Below, one piece after another: positions 9,294-18,937 of a stretch of DNA of 64,000 nucleotides. Origin of the DNA: Saccharofermentans sp. (GTDB lineage: Bacteria > Bacillota > Clostridia > Saccharofermentanales > Saccharofermentanaceae). The first letter of the stretch is position 1. Each line of letters begins with the position of its first letter. Under the pieces are notes generated by a model. It did not search any database. It was not told the origin of the DNA and was given only the letters and a program-made list of their open reading frames with translations. The stretch spans positions 62,001 through 126,000 of the forward strand of contig JAILMW010000033.1 of assembly GCA_024692235.1 (NCBI GenBank), given 5' to 3'. The position numbers and the translations under genes are program-made.

Positions 9294-10256
9294 TTGTCAG
9301 ACAAGGATTTCGAACATGTTCCGGTCCTGTTTAACGAGTGCATGGAACAGCTGGCTATCAAGCCTGACGGTATATATGTAGATTGCACGGCAGGAGGAGG
9401 AGGCCACAGCAGAGGTATCCTTGAGAGATTGTCTTCCAAGGGTACATTAATCTCCCTTGATAAGGACGACAGTGCTCTTCGAACATGTCTTAAGAGCTCG
9501 AGAGAGTATGAAGGTAAGAACTGGATCATAGTAAAGTCCGATTTCTCTGAGATCGACTATGTCATAGGCAGCATGAAGATAGGACCCGTTGACGGTATCC
9601 TTGCAGATCTTGGAGTATCTTCTCATCAGATAGATACTCCTGAGAGAGGCTTCTCTTATGTAAACGACGGCCCTCTCGACATGAGAATGGATGAACAGCA
9701 GATACTTACGGCTGCAACGGTAGTAAATTCCTACTCCGAGCAGGAACTGGAGAGGATCTTCAGGGACTACGGCGAGGAGCGCTTCTCAGGAAGGATCGCA
9801 TCCTGCATCGTAAGAGACCGTAAGACTAAGCCTTTTACAAGGACAAAGGAGTTAGCAGATAAGATCACGGAATATATGCCCGCACAGGGCAGGAACGAGG
9901 ACCAGCATCCCGCAAGGAGATGCTTCCAGGCTCTTCGTATCGAGGTCAATCATGAGTTAAGCTCTGTCGAGAAGCTCTTGAAGGACGGTCCCAGATGCTT
10001 AAAGCCCGGCGGCAGGATGGCGGTAATATCCTTCCATTCGCTGGAGGACAGGATCGTCAAAGAGGCATTCAGGAAGCTTGAGTCTCCCTGCACATGCCCC
10101 AGGGACTTCCCCGTATGCGTATGCGGCAAGAAGTCACTCGGTACCGTGATCACCAAGAAGCCTGTCACGGCAAGCGAAGATGAGATAAAGACCAACTCAA
10201 GGGCACATTGTTGTAAGCTTCGCGTCTTTGAGAGAAATGATGTATATGAGAGATAA
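9294..10256 (+). CDS. rsmH: 16S rRNA m4C1402 methyltransferase
   Basis: SAM-dependent N4-methylation of C1402 in 16S rRNA. The start chosen is the TTG at 9294 (GGAGGG nine bases upstream), which gives 320 residues beginning at the conserved FEHVPVLFNE. The open frame extends further upstream through mraZ but that part is not homologous. Motifs: VDCTAGGGGHS (SAM-binding loop), ADLGVSSHQID, FSYVNDGPLDMRMD, VISFHSLEDRIVK. Second gene of the division cluster. Confidence 0.95.
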   Translation: MSDKDFEHVPVLFNECMEQLAIKPDGIYVDCTAGGGGHSRGILERLSSKGTLISLDKDDSALRTCLKSSREYEGKNWIIVKSDFSEIDYVIGSMKIGPVDGILADLGVSSHQIDTPERGFSYVNDGPLDMRMDEQQILTAATVVNSYSEQELERIFRDYGEERFSGRIASCIVRDRKTKPFTRTKELADKITEYMPAQGRNEDQHPARRCFQALRIEVNHELSSVEKLLKDGPRCLKPGGRMAVISFHSLEDRIVKEAFRKLESPCTCPRDFPVCVCGKKSLGTVITKKPVTASEDEIKTNSRAHCCKLRVFERNDVYER

Positions 10257-10286
10257 GTTAGAAGATTCACGCGGGGGGACAGTAAG

Positions 10287-10844
10287 ATGGCAATCAATGA
10301 TAATGCGGTATTGAAAGGAACCGGAACTTATTACACGGTGGTGGAAGATCCGACCGCACAGGATGCTGTCCTTAATCTGTCCGACCATCACTTCGATACT
10401 TCCGATGATTCGGATCTCGAATTCGAGATGGCGAAGAAGAGGATCAGGAAGAACACAAGACACATCGTATTCGAGACAGTAGTATGTATCGGCCTTATTA
10501 TCCTTGTAGGATGCTTCGTATGGCTCCTTATCTTCCCTCAGATGGAACTGTCGGAGATGGCGAGAGATAACTCAGATCTTAAGGATGAGATATCGGTCCT
10601 TCGTAAGGATATCCTTGACTCCGAAGAGGATGTCAACGGTATAACGGATATGGATGCCATAAGAGCTCAGGCGCTTGCTCTCGGAATGCAGGATCCGAAT
10701 GCCAATCAGGTAGTTACGATCCCCATGCCCAAGGATGATAATCTTACTACCGTAATGACTTATGACGAGTACGGCGTAAGTGAAGAGGCATATGATCACG
10801 CCATAACTAATCTTGAAGATTACTATATGGGAAATCCAAGTTGA
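10287..10844 (+). CDS. ftsL: FtsL-like division protein
   Basis: 185 residues: a cytoplasmic N-terminus of about 65 residues, one membrane segment (about residues 68-90), then an extracytoplasmic region that starts as a heptad-type coiled coil (MELSEMARDNSDLKDEISVL) and ends in a polar tail. FtsL sequences diverge strongly, so the call rests on topology and on the position between rsmH and the class B PBP. FtsL joins FtsB/DivIC and FtsQ/DivIB to activate FtsW and the PBP. Confidence 0.65.
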   Translation: MAINDNAVLKGTGTYYTVVEDPTAQDAVLNLSDHHFDTSDDSDLEFEMAKKRIRKNTRHIVFETVVCIGLIILVGCFVWLLIFPQMELSEMARDNSDLKDEISVLRKDILDSEEDVNGITDMDAIRAQALALGMQDPNANQVVTIPMPKDDNLTTVMTYDEYGVSEEAYDHAITNLEDYYMGNPS

Positions 10845-10849
10845 TGCGA

Positions 10850-10855
10850 TATAAT
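10850..10855 (+). promoter_or_regulatory. TATAAT hexamer seven bases before the PBP start codon
   Basis: A consensus -10 hexamer ends seven bases before the PBP ATG, which has no recognisable ribosome-binding site. This arrangement could produce a leaderless transcript. The -35 candidate at 17 bases (ATGGGA) matches only three of six consensus bases. Confidence 0.3.
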
Positions 10856-10862
10856 TATCACT

Positions 10863-13262
10863 ATGAGCATTAAAGATTGGTATTCAAAGAACAGACAGAA
10901 CATTCCGATGTGGCTTACCATCGGAGTTTTTGCTGTATGCGGCTTATTTTGTTTCTATCTGATAGGTAACCTTTACCTTACTACGGTCATACATTACGAA
11001 GAATATGCGAGAGCCGCTTCCTCTGATCAGTGGAAGCTTATGTCATATGCTTCAAGCAGAGGCATGATCTACGACATCAACGGTAACGCACTTGCATCTA
11101 ACACATATGACTATACTGTCGTATGTTCACCGAATTCGGTCGCAAGATCACAGGGATTTAACCGAGAGCTCGTTCTTCAGGGCGTATCTCAGATACTGGA
11201 GATCGATTGGGAGGAACTTGACAGCATCATTCCCGTTGACCCCAACGATGTCAATGATCCTCGTAATGCCGTCATGGGTTGTGACGTCAAGAAGAATGTA
11301 TCTGTAGAGGTCAAGGAGCAGCTGGAGCTTTTCCTGAACGATAACGATATCGACGGTATCGGCTTCGTTGCAGTGCCTCAGAGATACTATAACTACGGCT
11401 CCCTCTGTCCTCAGGTCATCGGTTATGCCACCAATGACGGTATCAACCTGGTAGGACGTGACGGTCTCGAGTATTACTATAACGACCTTCTGTCCGGTTA
11501 TAACGGATACAGATATTCTGAGGTGGACTCCAGGACCGACGGTGTTCTTCCTTATTCGGAGGCAACCACTATAGATGCCGTAGACGGTAATAACATTGTC
11601 CTTAATATCGACGTTAATATACAGAGAATAGCGGAAGAAGCATGCAGACAGGCTTATGATCAGTATCAGCCCAGAGGCGGCGTATCCTGTATCGTCATGC
11701 AGCCGTACACAGGTGCGGTCCTTGCCATGGTATCTCTTCCTGACTATGACCTTAACGATCCTTACGGTGTCCCTTATGGTATCGATCCTATCGTATGGCA
11801 GGGTATGTCTGAGGATGATCGGGTAACTTATCTTTGGAGCGATGTCTGGAGAAACAGATGTATCCAGGATACTTACGAGCCGGGTTCTACGTTCAAGGCT
11901 CTTACTACCGCTATTGCCTTCGAGGAGAATCTCTATAATGAGAATTCGATTTTCTCGGATGACCCTATGGAAGCCGGAGATTATGAGATATCCTGCTGGA
12001 TGCAGAAGCAGAATGGAAGCAACCACGGTGAAGAGACTCTGCTTCAGGCTTTCGAGAATTCCTGTAACCCTGTCTTTGCCACCGTTGCAAAGCAGATCGG
12101 CATCGACAAATACTACGAATATGTGCATACTTTCGGATTCTATGAGATAACCGGTATCGACCTCCCCGGTGAAGCGATCGGTATCTTCCATGAGGATCCG
12201 ACTATCGTCGACCTTGCGTGTCTCTCGTTCGGTGAGTCTGCCACGGTCACACCTATCCAGCTCATAAATTCATACTGCGCTATCATAAACGGCGGTAACC
12301 TTATGGTGCCTCACCTTGTCAGATATATAACTGACTCCAACGGCAATATCGTCGATGAGATTGAGCCTGAGGTAATAAGGACCGTGTTCTCCGAGAGTAC
12401 TTCAGAGAGAGTCCGTCGCCTTATGGCAGCCGTTGTCGAGTCAGGTACCGGTTCCGCAGGTAGGGTCCCCGGCTATTCCGTTGCAGGTAAGACATCCACA
12501 TCTACTATCGATGTAGGTGAGGAGAAAGGTATGCACGTTCTCTCGTTCTCATGCTTTGCTCCTACGGAGAATCCCGAGATAGCTGTCCTTGTAGTTCTTA
12601 ACAGACCTGAGGACAGATCCGTCGGATCGTCCGCTACTGCTGCCGTAGCTGCAAAGATAGTAGAGGGTACACTCTCGTATATGGGTATTCCCAGGATCCT
12701 GACGGCAGAGGATTACAATAGTCTGAGGACCACCAACTGGGTTCAGCCCGTCGCAGGAATGACCGCAGGTGAAGCAAGCCGTACTCTCAGTGCATACGGC
12801 ATGTCGACAGTGTACGGAGCTCCCGGAATGACAGCCGACTCCATTGTCGGTTATACATATCCCGGAACCGATGCGACGCTTCCTGATACGGGAATAGTCA
12901 TGTTATATCCTGAGGCCAATGCAGACGGTACTGAGGTCCAGCCTCTGAGCAGTACCGTTCCGGATCTTAGAGGAAAGAGCGGTATAGAGTGCATTGAAGC
13001 ATTAAGAGATGCCAACCTTAACTGCCGACTTGAGGGTGAAGATATTGATTGCACCGGTATCTGTACGGCTCAGAGCGATCCCGCAGGATCGGTGGTATTT
13101 GCAGGAACTATCGTATATGTCACTATGGAGAGAACGGATGTTGCTCCCGATGCGACAGATACCGAGGAGGATCTGACGGGTGAAGACGGTGTAGTAATGA
13201 CCGAACCCGAGGATACAGAGGTACCTGAGGATTATGACAGCACAACGACTTCGGAAGGTTGA
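10863..13262 (+). CDS. ftsI: Class B penicillin-binding protein with C-terminal PASTA-like domains (FtsI/SpoVD type)
   Basis: Transpeptidase that cross-links septal (or spore) peptidoglycan. It has 799 residues: membrane anchor at 17-41, dimerisation/pedestal region, transpeptidase domain from about 260 to 600, and two PASTA-like segments from about 620 to 760. The active-site motifs are S342-T-F-K345, S400-C-N402 and K543-T-S545. The last is unusual because KTG is expected. An acidic, Thr-rich tail follows. There is no Shine-Dalgarno sequence before the ATG. FtsI and SpoVD share this architecture, so a sporulation role cannot be excluded. Confidence 0.9.
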   Translation: MSIKDWYSKNRQNIPMWLTIGVFAVCGLFCFYLIGNLYLTTVIHYEEYARAASSDQWKLMSYASSRGMIYDINGNALASNTYDYTVVCSPNSVARSQGFNRELVLQGVSQILEIDWEELDSIIPVDPNDVNDPRNAVMGCDVKKNVSVEVKEQLELFLNDNDIDGIGFVAVPQRYYNYGSLCPQVIGYATNDGINLVGRDGLEYYYNDLLSGYNGYRYSEVDSRTDGVLPYSEATTIDAVDGNNIVLNIDVNIQRIAEEACRQAYDQYQPRGGVSCIVMQPYTGAVLAMVSLPDYDLNDPYGVPYGIDPIVWQGMSEDDRVTYLWSDVWRNRCIQDTYEPGSTFKALTTAIAFEENLYNENSIFSDDPMEAGDYEISCWMQKQNGSNHGEETLLQAFENSCNPVFATVAKQIGIDKYYEYVHTFGFYEITGIDLPGEAIGIFHEDPTIVDLACLSFGESATVTPIQLINSYCAIINGGNLMVPHLVRYITDSNGNIVDEIEPEVIRTVFSESTSERVRRLMAAVVESGTGSAGRVPGYSVAGKTSTSTIDVGEEKGMHVLSFSCFAPTENPEIAVLVVLNRPEDRSVGSSATAAVAAKIVEGTLSYMGIPRILTAEDYNSLRTTNWVQPVAGMTAGEASRTLSAYGMSTVYGAPGMTADSIVGYTYPGTDATLPDTGIVMLYPEANADGTEVQPLSSTVPDLRGKSGIECIEALRDANLNCRLEGEDIDCTGICTAQSDPAGSVVFAGTIVYVTMERTDVAPDATDTEEDLTGEDGVVMTEPEDTEVPEDYDSTTTSEG

Positions 13263-13268
13263 TGGGGG

Positions 13269-13297
13269 TTGATCTCCGAAGTGTGCTATTATATATA
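13269..13297 (+). promoter_or_regulatory. Possible internal promoter before murE
   Basis: -35 TTGATC (13269-13274) and -10 TATATA (13292-13297) with a 17-base spacer, in the 66-base gap between the PBP gene and murE. TATAAT two bases further on is an alternative -10. Confidence 0.4.
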
Positions 13298-13328
13298 ATT
13301 AAAATAAAGAAGCGGAAGATGAACGGTT

Positions 13329-14849
13329 ATGTCGATAATTTTGTCAACTTTGCTGCAGGGATTGCAGTATTCCCTGCTAACAGGGGATCTTAAGGGCAGG
13401 ATCACATCTGTCGAATACGATTCCCGTAAGATCACGGAAGGAAGCCTTTTTGTAGCGATCAAGGGCTTTACGTCCGACGGACACGGATATATCAAGACAG
13501 CACTGGATAACGGTGCTCTTTGCATAGTAGCTGATAAGGACCGCGATGTGCTGCCTGACGATGAACTCATATCACTTGCCAAAGAGCACGACGCATCGGT
13601 TGTTATCACAGAGGATACACGTAAGGCCATAGCCGTACTGTCGGCAAATTTCTACGAGCATCCCGAGGACAGGCTAGACCTTGTCGGAGTAACAGGTACC
13701 AAGGGCAAGACCACTGTTACCTTCATGCTCCACGATATCCTTTTAAGAGACGATCACGGTACCGGACTTATGGGTACCGTATGTAACATTGTTGGAGACG
13801 AGAAGCGCAAGGCTTCGCATACTACTCCCGAATCCCATGAGATATACGAATTCCTGGAGGAACTTGCCAGAAAGAATTTTGACAGCTGTGTAATGGAGGT
13901 ATCCTCTCAGGGATTAAAGCTTGACAGAGTGCACGGATTAAAGTTCGACGTGGGTTGCTTTACCAACCTCTACGAAGACCATATCGCACCTAACGAGCAT
14001 CCTGATATGGAGGACTATCTTAACTGCAAGCTCAAGATATTCGACTCTTCGGCTATCGGCGTCGTCAACAGGGACTGCGACGTAGCAGATAAAGTGCTTC
14101 AGTATGCGACTTCAAGATGCAGGGTCTATACCTACGGACTTACACCTGACAGCGACTGCTATGCTACCGACATAAAGACGGTAAGAAGGGGTTCTGTCAC
14201 GGGATCGGAGTTCAATGTTGTAAGCCCTTGGTACGAGGGTACCATGTTCGTATCCCTGCCCGGTAAGTTCAATGTATATAATGCTCTCTGCGCCATCTGC
14301 GTGGCAGGTATCCTGAAGGTCAGCTATTCCAAGGTCAAGACTGCACTTAGCAGGGTCAAGGTCCCGGGAAGGCTCCAGGCCGTAGATAATGATCTCGGCG
14401 TTAACGTGCTCGTTGATTATGCCCACAATGCCGCCAGCCTTGAGAATGTCCTTCAGACCTTAAGGGAATGTACGCCCGGAAGAATAATCACCGTGTTCGG
14501 TTGCGGCGGCAACCGCTCGACTACAAGAAGGTTCGAGATGGGTGAAGTCTCCGGTAATCTGTCAGACTATACGATAATCACGTCCGATAATCCCCGACAG
14601 GAAGAACCTTCGACTATCATTGCCAATATAGTTACCGGAATAGAGAGGACATCCGGTAAGTATGAGACAGAGACAGACAGGAAGACCGCTATCTTCAAGG
14701 CAGTGGATATGGCCCGTGAAGGAGATACTGTCCTTATCGCAGGCAAGGGTCACGAGGACTATCAGATCTTTGCCGACAGGACTATACACTTCGACGATTC
14801 CGAGGTCGCTTTCGAGGCCGTACGAGAGGCGGAGGCCAAGAGAAGATGA
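13329..14849 (+). CDS. murE: UDP-MurNAc-L-Ala-D-Glu ligase (mDAP-adding)
   Basis: Cytoplasmic ATP-dependent ligase adding the third residue of the stem peptide. It has 506 residues with N-terminal UMAG-binding domain, P-loop GTKGKTT (123-129), and the D420-N-P-R423 motif associated with meso-diaminopimelate specificity. This indicates an mDAP-type wall. The stop overlaps the murF start by four bases (ATGA). Confidence 0.94.
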   Translation: MSIILSTLLQGLQYSLLTGDLKGRITSVEYDSRKITEGSLFVAIKGFTSDGHGYIKTALDNGALCIVADKDRDVLPDDELISLAKEHDASVVITEDTRKAIAVLSANFYEHPEDRLDLVGVTGTKGKTTVTFMLHDILLRDDHGTGLMGTVCNIVGDEKRKASHTTPESHEIYEFLEELARKNFDSCVMEVSSQGLKLDRVHGLKFDVGCFTNLYEDHIAPNEHPDMEDYLNCKLKIFDSSAIGVVNRDCDVADKVLQYATSRCRVYTYGLTPDSDCYATDIKTVRRGSVTGSEFNVVSPWYEGTMFVSLPGKFNVYNALCAICVAGILKVSYSKVKTALSRVKVPGRLQAVDNDLGVNVLVDYAHNAASLENVLQTLRECTPGRIITVFGCGGNRSTTRRFEMGEVSGNLSDYTIITSDNPRQEEPSTIIANIVTGIERTSGKYETETDRKTAIFKAVDMAREGDTVLIAGKGHEDYQIFADRTIHFDDSEVAFEAVREAEAKRR

Positions 14850-16288
14850 GGAATATGATGACGCTGGAAGAGGTATCTTCGGCGGTTAACGGAAAAGTCG
14901 TAAACAAGAGTGTCAACGGATATACCCCCATACATATTACGGGTGTTTCCAAAGATACAAGGACTATTGAAGAAGGCAATATCTACGTTGCAATAGACGG
15001 AGAGAGGTTCAAGGGTCACGATTTTACTTCAAATGCTATAGAGAGTGGAGCTTCCTGTGTTCTCGTAAACGACGCCGATAAGATCCCCGCAGGTGCTGTC
15101 GGAATCGTCGTTGAAGATACGGTGAAGGCCCTCGGGGATCTGGCAAGAGCATACCGCTTTAAGCTTGGAGCCAAGGTAATATGCGTCACGGGATCCGTAG
15201 GAAAGACTTCCACAAGAGAGATGATCGCATGTGCGCTGTCATCCTCCTTTAAAGTGTTCTCCACAAAGAGAAACGAGAACAACGAGATAGGGCTTCCGAT
15301 GACGATACTTACGGCACCTGAAGATACGGAGGTGCTGGTTCTTGAGCTCGGCATGAGGCTTAGAGGAGAGATAGCTTATCTTACTGAAGTAGCATGCCCC
15401 GATATAGCCGTCATAACAAATGTAGGATACTCGCATATCGAGAGACTGGGTTCACAAAAGGAGATCCTTCTTGCCAAAAGTGAGATCACTGAAGGTCTGA
15501 CCGAAGGCGGCATCCTCGCCGTTAATGCTGACGATGAGCTTCTCTTTAACTACTCCAGGGATAATGTTCCCATAGGTAACGGCCTTGCCGGTGTGAGAGT
15601 GACCACGGATACTTCCTGCCCGACGGGAGAAGTTATGAACTGCCCTGTCATGGTAACGGGATACGATGTCGACTTTGAAGACGGATGCAGATTCAAGGTC
15701 AATATCTCTTCCTGCGGCAAGGATTTTGACGTAAAGCTCGGACTTAACGGTATACATAATGTACGAAATGCTCTCTTTGCGCTGCTCTGCGCGCACCTTA
15801 CCGGAGCAGATATGACTAAGACGACAGAAGCGCTTTCCTCTTACGAGCAGATGAACGGCAGAGGAAAGGTTACGGACAAAGACGGCATAAGGATAATAAA
15901 CGATGCTTATAATGCGGCACCGGAATCCATGAAGGCGGCGTTCTTCAATCTCGACATAATGGGAAGAGGAAGGCGAAAGGTAGCCGTATTAGGCGGCATG
16001 CTGGAATTAGGAGACTATGCTCCCCTGCTTCACGAGCAGGTAGGAAAGGATTGCGGCGCATACGATATAGACAAGATATTTGTAACGGGCGACAACAAGG
16101 AGGACTTTTTAAGAGGCCTTCTTGCAGTAAGACCTGAAGCGGACTGTGTCCTTTGCGAGGATACGGCTGATATAAAGAAGAAGATAGAGAGCTTCGCATC
16201 AGAAGGGGACTGCATCCTCTTCAAGGCATCCAATGCCTTCGGATTCGAGAAGCTTGCTAAGGAAATGGCTGAGGAGACAGTGGTTTGA
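14846..16288 (+). CDS. murF: UDP-MurNAc-tripeptide:D-Ala-D-Ala ligase
   Basis: Adds D-Ala-D-Ala to complete the UDP-MurNAc-pentapeptide. It has 480 residues; P-loop TGSVGKTS at 115-122, ENNEIGLP shortly after, and NDAYNAAPESM in the C-terminal third. It overlaps murE and ftsW by four bases each. In most clusters mraY and murD follow murF; here ftsW follows directly. Confidence 0.94.
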   Translation: MRNMMTLEEVSSAVNGKVVNKSVNGYTPIHITGVSKDTRTIEEGNIYVAIDGERFKGHDFTSNAIESGASCVLVNDADKIPAGAVGIVVEDTVKALGDLARAYRFKLGAKVICVTGSVGKTSTREMIACALSSSFKVFSTKRNENNEIGLPMTILTAPEDTEVLVLELGMRLRGEIAYLTEVACPDIAVITNVGYSHIERLGSQKEILLAKSEITEGLTEGGILAVNADDELLFNYSRDNVPIGNGLAGVRVTTDTSCPTGEVMNCPVMVTGYDVDFEDGCRFKVNISSCGKDFDVKLGLNGIHNVRNALFALLCAHLTGADMTKTTEALSSYEQMNGRGKVTDKDGIRIINDAYNAAPESMKAAFFNLDIMGRGRRKVAVLGGMLELGDYAPLLHEQVGKDCGAYDIDKIFVTGDNKEDFLRGLLAVRPEADCVLCEDTADIKKKIESFASEGDCILFKASNAFGFEKLAKEMAEETVV

Positions 16289-17844
16289 TGAGCGGCAGGG
16301 AAGACAGACAGCGTCATGGCGCACGAGGACCTCAGAGGAGACCTGAAGGACAAAGACCTCAAAGAAGGCCTGCAGGCGAGGCTTCCGGAAGAAGGCCCGA
16401 TGAGATGAGAAGAAGAGAACCTTCAGGTAAGCGTCCTTCTGAGCTTCAGAGACAGACCGTAAGGCTCGAGCCTGCTCATCCCGAGAATAAGACAAATGAA
16501 GTAATAAAGCATCTCCTTGATACAGAGATCACGGAGATGCAGTATGATACCGACTATTTATCCTCCATCATCAACGAGGAGCCTATCAATACGCCCAGGA
16601 AGAAGCATAACTATCCCGAGGTAAGACGAAGCAATATCCCGATGATACTGATGCTCTTTATCATCGTCGTATTCGGCCTTGTTGTACTTTATTCCGTATC
16701 GGGACCTCAGGGCTATGCGATGCCTAACGACAAGAGTTCCACTTATTATCTTAAAAGGCAGCTCATGTTCACGGGCTTAGGCCTTGTCATGTGCTTCACG
16801 GCATCCTTTATTCCCGTAAAGTTCTTTAACAGACCTATCATATGGAGCATGCTCTATACCTTAAGCCTTGTATCCCTGATACTTACCAAGGTTGCAGGAT
16901 ACAGCCTTAACGGTGCCAAGAGATGGATCAAGATAGGCGGATTTACGTTCCAGACATCAGAGATGGTCAAGGTCACCCTGGTAATCGCTCTTGCCGGTTA
17001 CAGGTCATGGGTACTGGATCAGAGAGCCAAGGGCAGGCTCAAGGCTAAGGATCCGAAGTCCCAGAGGATGACGGATGCGTTCTTCGACTTCATCCTGCCC
17101 GTAGGCGGTGCTATCTTGTGTGATATCTTCATAGCCATACAGCCGCACATGTCATGTACCTTGATCGTAGCATTCGTCGTATTTATGTGTACGCTCAATT
17201 CGGGAATTGGTATCCGTTCATGGTTCTGGGGCGGTATCGTCATATCTTTATTTGCTCTGGCGGGACTTGTCCTGCTCTTTACGTTCAATCCTACATACGT
17301 AAGGAAGAACTTCGCGCACGTTTTCCAGAGATTCGAGATATATGAAGCCACTCACGGCGATGATACGGCGGATGTCTCGTCTGACGATACCAGACAGGTT
17401 GATAATGCCCATAACGCACTGGGTTCAGGCGGAATGTGGGGTGTCGGCCTCGGTAATTCCCGTGCTAAGTACGACTATGTTTCCGAGCCTCAGAATGATT
17501 ACATCTTCTCCATATACGTCGAAGAGACGGGATTTGTGGGAGGAATGCTTCTGATCCTGATGTATATGGTCATGTTCGCCATGTGCTTCATGGTAATAAT
17601 GAGGGCTGACTCTGTCTTCTCCAGGATGATAGCGACAGGCTGTACTTCGATAATAATGATACAGGTTATACTTAATATCGCCGTTGAGCTTCAGGTCATC
17701 CCTTCGACGGGAGTTACTCTGCCTTTCGTAAGTTACGGCGGTACGGCTCAGCTTTTCCTTCTTACCGCTTATGGTATGATACTCAGTGTGTCAAGGAGCG
17801 GTACAGCCCCTTCACGCAAGAAGGAGGTTGCCGATGGAACGTAG
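16285..17844 (+). CDS. ftsW: SEDS-family septal glycosyltransferase FtsW, with long basic N-terminal extension
   Basis: Polymerises lipid II at the septum together with the class B PBP. It has 519 residues. The first 115 or so are hydrophilic, with an Arg/Pro/Gln-rich part (residues 1-60) before the first membrane segment near 118. About ten membrane segments follow, with NALGSGGMWGVGLGNS, QNDYIFSIYVEETG and the C-terminal GVTLPFVSYGGTAQ. It overlaps murF by four bases and murG by eleven. SpoVE is the alternative name within this family. Confidence 0.9.
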   Translation: MMSGREDRQRHGARGPQRRPEGQRPQRRPAGEASGRRPDEMRRREPSGKRPSELQRQTVRLEPAHPENKTNEVIKHLLDTEITEMQYDTDYLSSIINEEPINTPRKKHNYPEVRRSNIPMILMLFIIVVFGLVVLYSVSGPQGYAMPNDKSSTYYLKRQLMFTGLGLVMCFTASFIPVKFFNRPIIWSMLYTLSLVSLILTKVAGYSLNGAKRWIKIGGFTFQTSEMVKVTLVIALAGYRSWVLDQRAKGRLKAKDPKSQRMTDAFFDFILPVGGAILCDIFIAIQPHMSCTLIVAFVVFMCTLNSGIGIRSWFWGGIVISLFALAGLVLLFTFNPTYVRKNFAHVFQRFEIYEATHGDDTADVSSDDTRQVDNAHNALGSGGMWGVGLGNSRAKYDYVSEPQNDYIFSIYVEETGFVGGMLLILMYMVMFAMCFMVIMRADSVFSRMIATGCTSIIMIQVILNIAVELQVIPSTGVTLPFVSYGGTAQLFLLTAYGMILSVSRSGTAPSRKKEVADGT

Positions 17845-18937
17845 GTTCATCGTGACGGGCGGAGGAACATCCGGCCATATAAATCCCGCGATAACTATCG
17901 CAGACGCGCTTTGTGCCCACTATATGGCACAGGGCGATATATGTAAGATCATCTTTACCGGACGTAAGGAGGGGCTTGAAGCGGAGCTTGTTCCCAAGGC
18001 CGGATACGAGATGCGCTATATCGAAGCCAAGCCTTTTCCCATGCGTCCTACTCCCAAGTTGATAAAGGCGATAAAGGCTCTGGGCATAGGCAGAAAGCAG
18101 TGTTCTTCAATAATAGACGAGTTTAAACCCGATGCCGTCATAGGTACCGGCGGATACGTATGTGCTCCGTTGCTCCTGGAAGCGCAGAGGAAGGGCATCC
18201 CTTCTGTCGTTCATGAATCAAATGCCTTCCCGGGAAGAGCCAACAGGATGCTCGGTAAGAAAGCAGATCTTGTGCTTACGGGATTCCCGAACCAGGAAGA
18301 AGTCTTTAAGGGTGCGGGAAAAGTAGTATACACAGGTAATCCCATAAGAAGCCGCATGATCGGTGTCACTTACGAGGACGGCAGAAGAGAACTCGGAATA
18401 TCAGACGATCGGAAAGTCGTATTTGCAATGGGTGGAAGCCTTGGAGCCAAGACGATCAATGATTTTATGATCGCTTGTGTAAAAGATCCCGCGTTTGCAG
18501 ACACGCTCTTTATCCTGAGCAGCGGCAAGCAGCAGTCTGCGCATCTTGAGACGGGCGAACTTCCTGATAACCTCAAGATAATGACATATATAGACAGGCC
18601 CGAATTCTATCTTGCAGGTGCAGACGTATCCATAACGAGAGCGGGTGCCGTGACCTGCGCGGAAGCTGCGGCTATAGGATCGTGCTCAGTATTCGTGCCC
18701 TATCCTCATGCGGCACATGACCATCAGACTTACAATGCTTCGGCATTTGAGAAGATAGGCGGATGTCTTCTGATGTCAGATTCCGATGTAGCATCCGGAC
18801 TTTTAAAGCCCGAGCTTCTTAAGCTTCTGGATAACAAGGCAAAGAGAGACGAGATGAGGCAAAATGCCAAGAAACTAGCAGTTCTTGACTGCGATAAGAG
18901 AATATGCGAATGCATCGATTCGGTGATCGGTAGATGA
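17834..18937 (+). CDS. murG: Lipid II synthase (UDP-GlcNAc transferase)
   Basis: Transfers GlcNAc from UDP-GlcNAc to lipid I on the inner face of the membrane. The start chosen is ATG 17834 (AAGGAGG six bases upstream), giving 367 residues that begin at the conserved VTGGGTSGHINP. An upstream ATG at 17786 would add 16 residues with no homology. Other motifs: GTGGYVCAP, VVHESNAFPGRANR, GGSLGAK. It overlaps ftsW by 11 bases and ftsQ by four. Confidence 0.95.
   Translation: MERRFIVTGGGTSGHINPAITIADALCAHYMAQGDICKIIFTGRKEGLEAELVPKAGYEMRYIEAKPFPMRPTPKLIKAIKALGIGRKQCSSIIDEFKPDAVIGTGGYVCAPLLLEAQRKGIPSVVHESNAFPGRANRMLGKKADLVLTGFPNQEEVFKGAGKVVYTGNPIRSRMIGVTYEDGRRELGISDDRKVVFAMGGSLGAKTINDFMIACVKDPAFADTLFILSSGKQQSAHLETGELPDNLKIMTYIDRPEFYLAGADVSITRAGAVTCAEAAAIGSCSVFVPYPHAAHDHQTYNASAFEKIGGCLLMSDSDVASGLLKPELLKLLDNKAKRDEMRQNAKKLAVLDCDKRICECIDSVIGR

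Noticed and set aside
11148..12191. 347-codon minus-strand frame inside the PBP gene
   Set aside because: Antisense shadow of a confirmed coding sequence with no recognisable motif.
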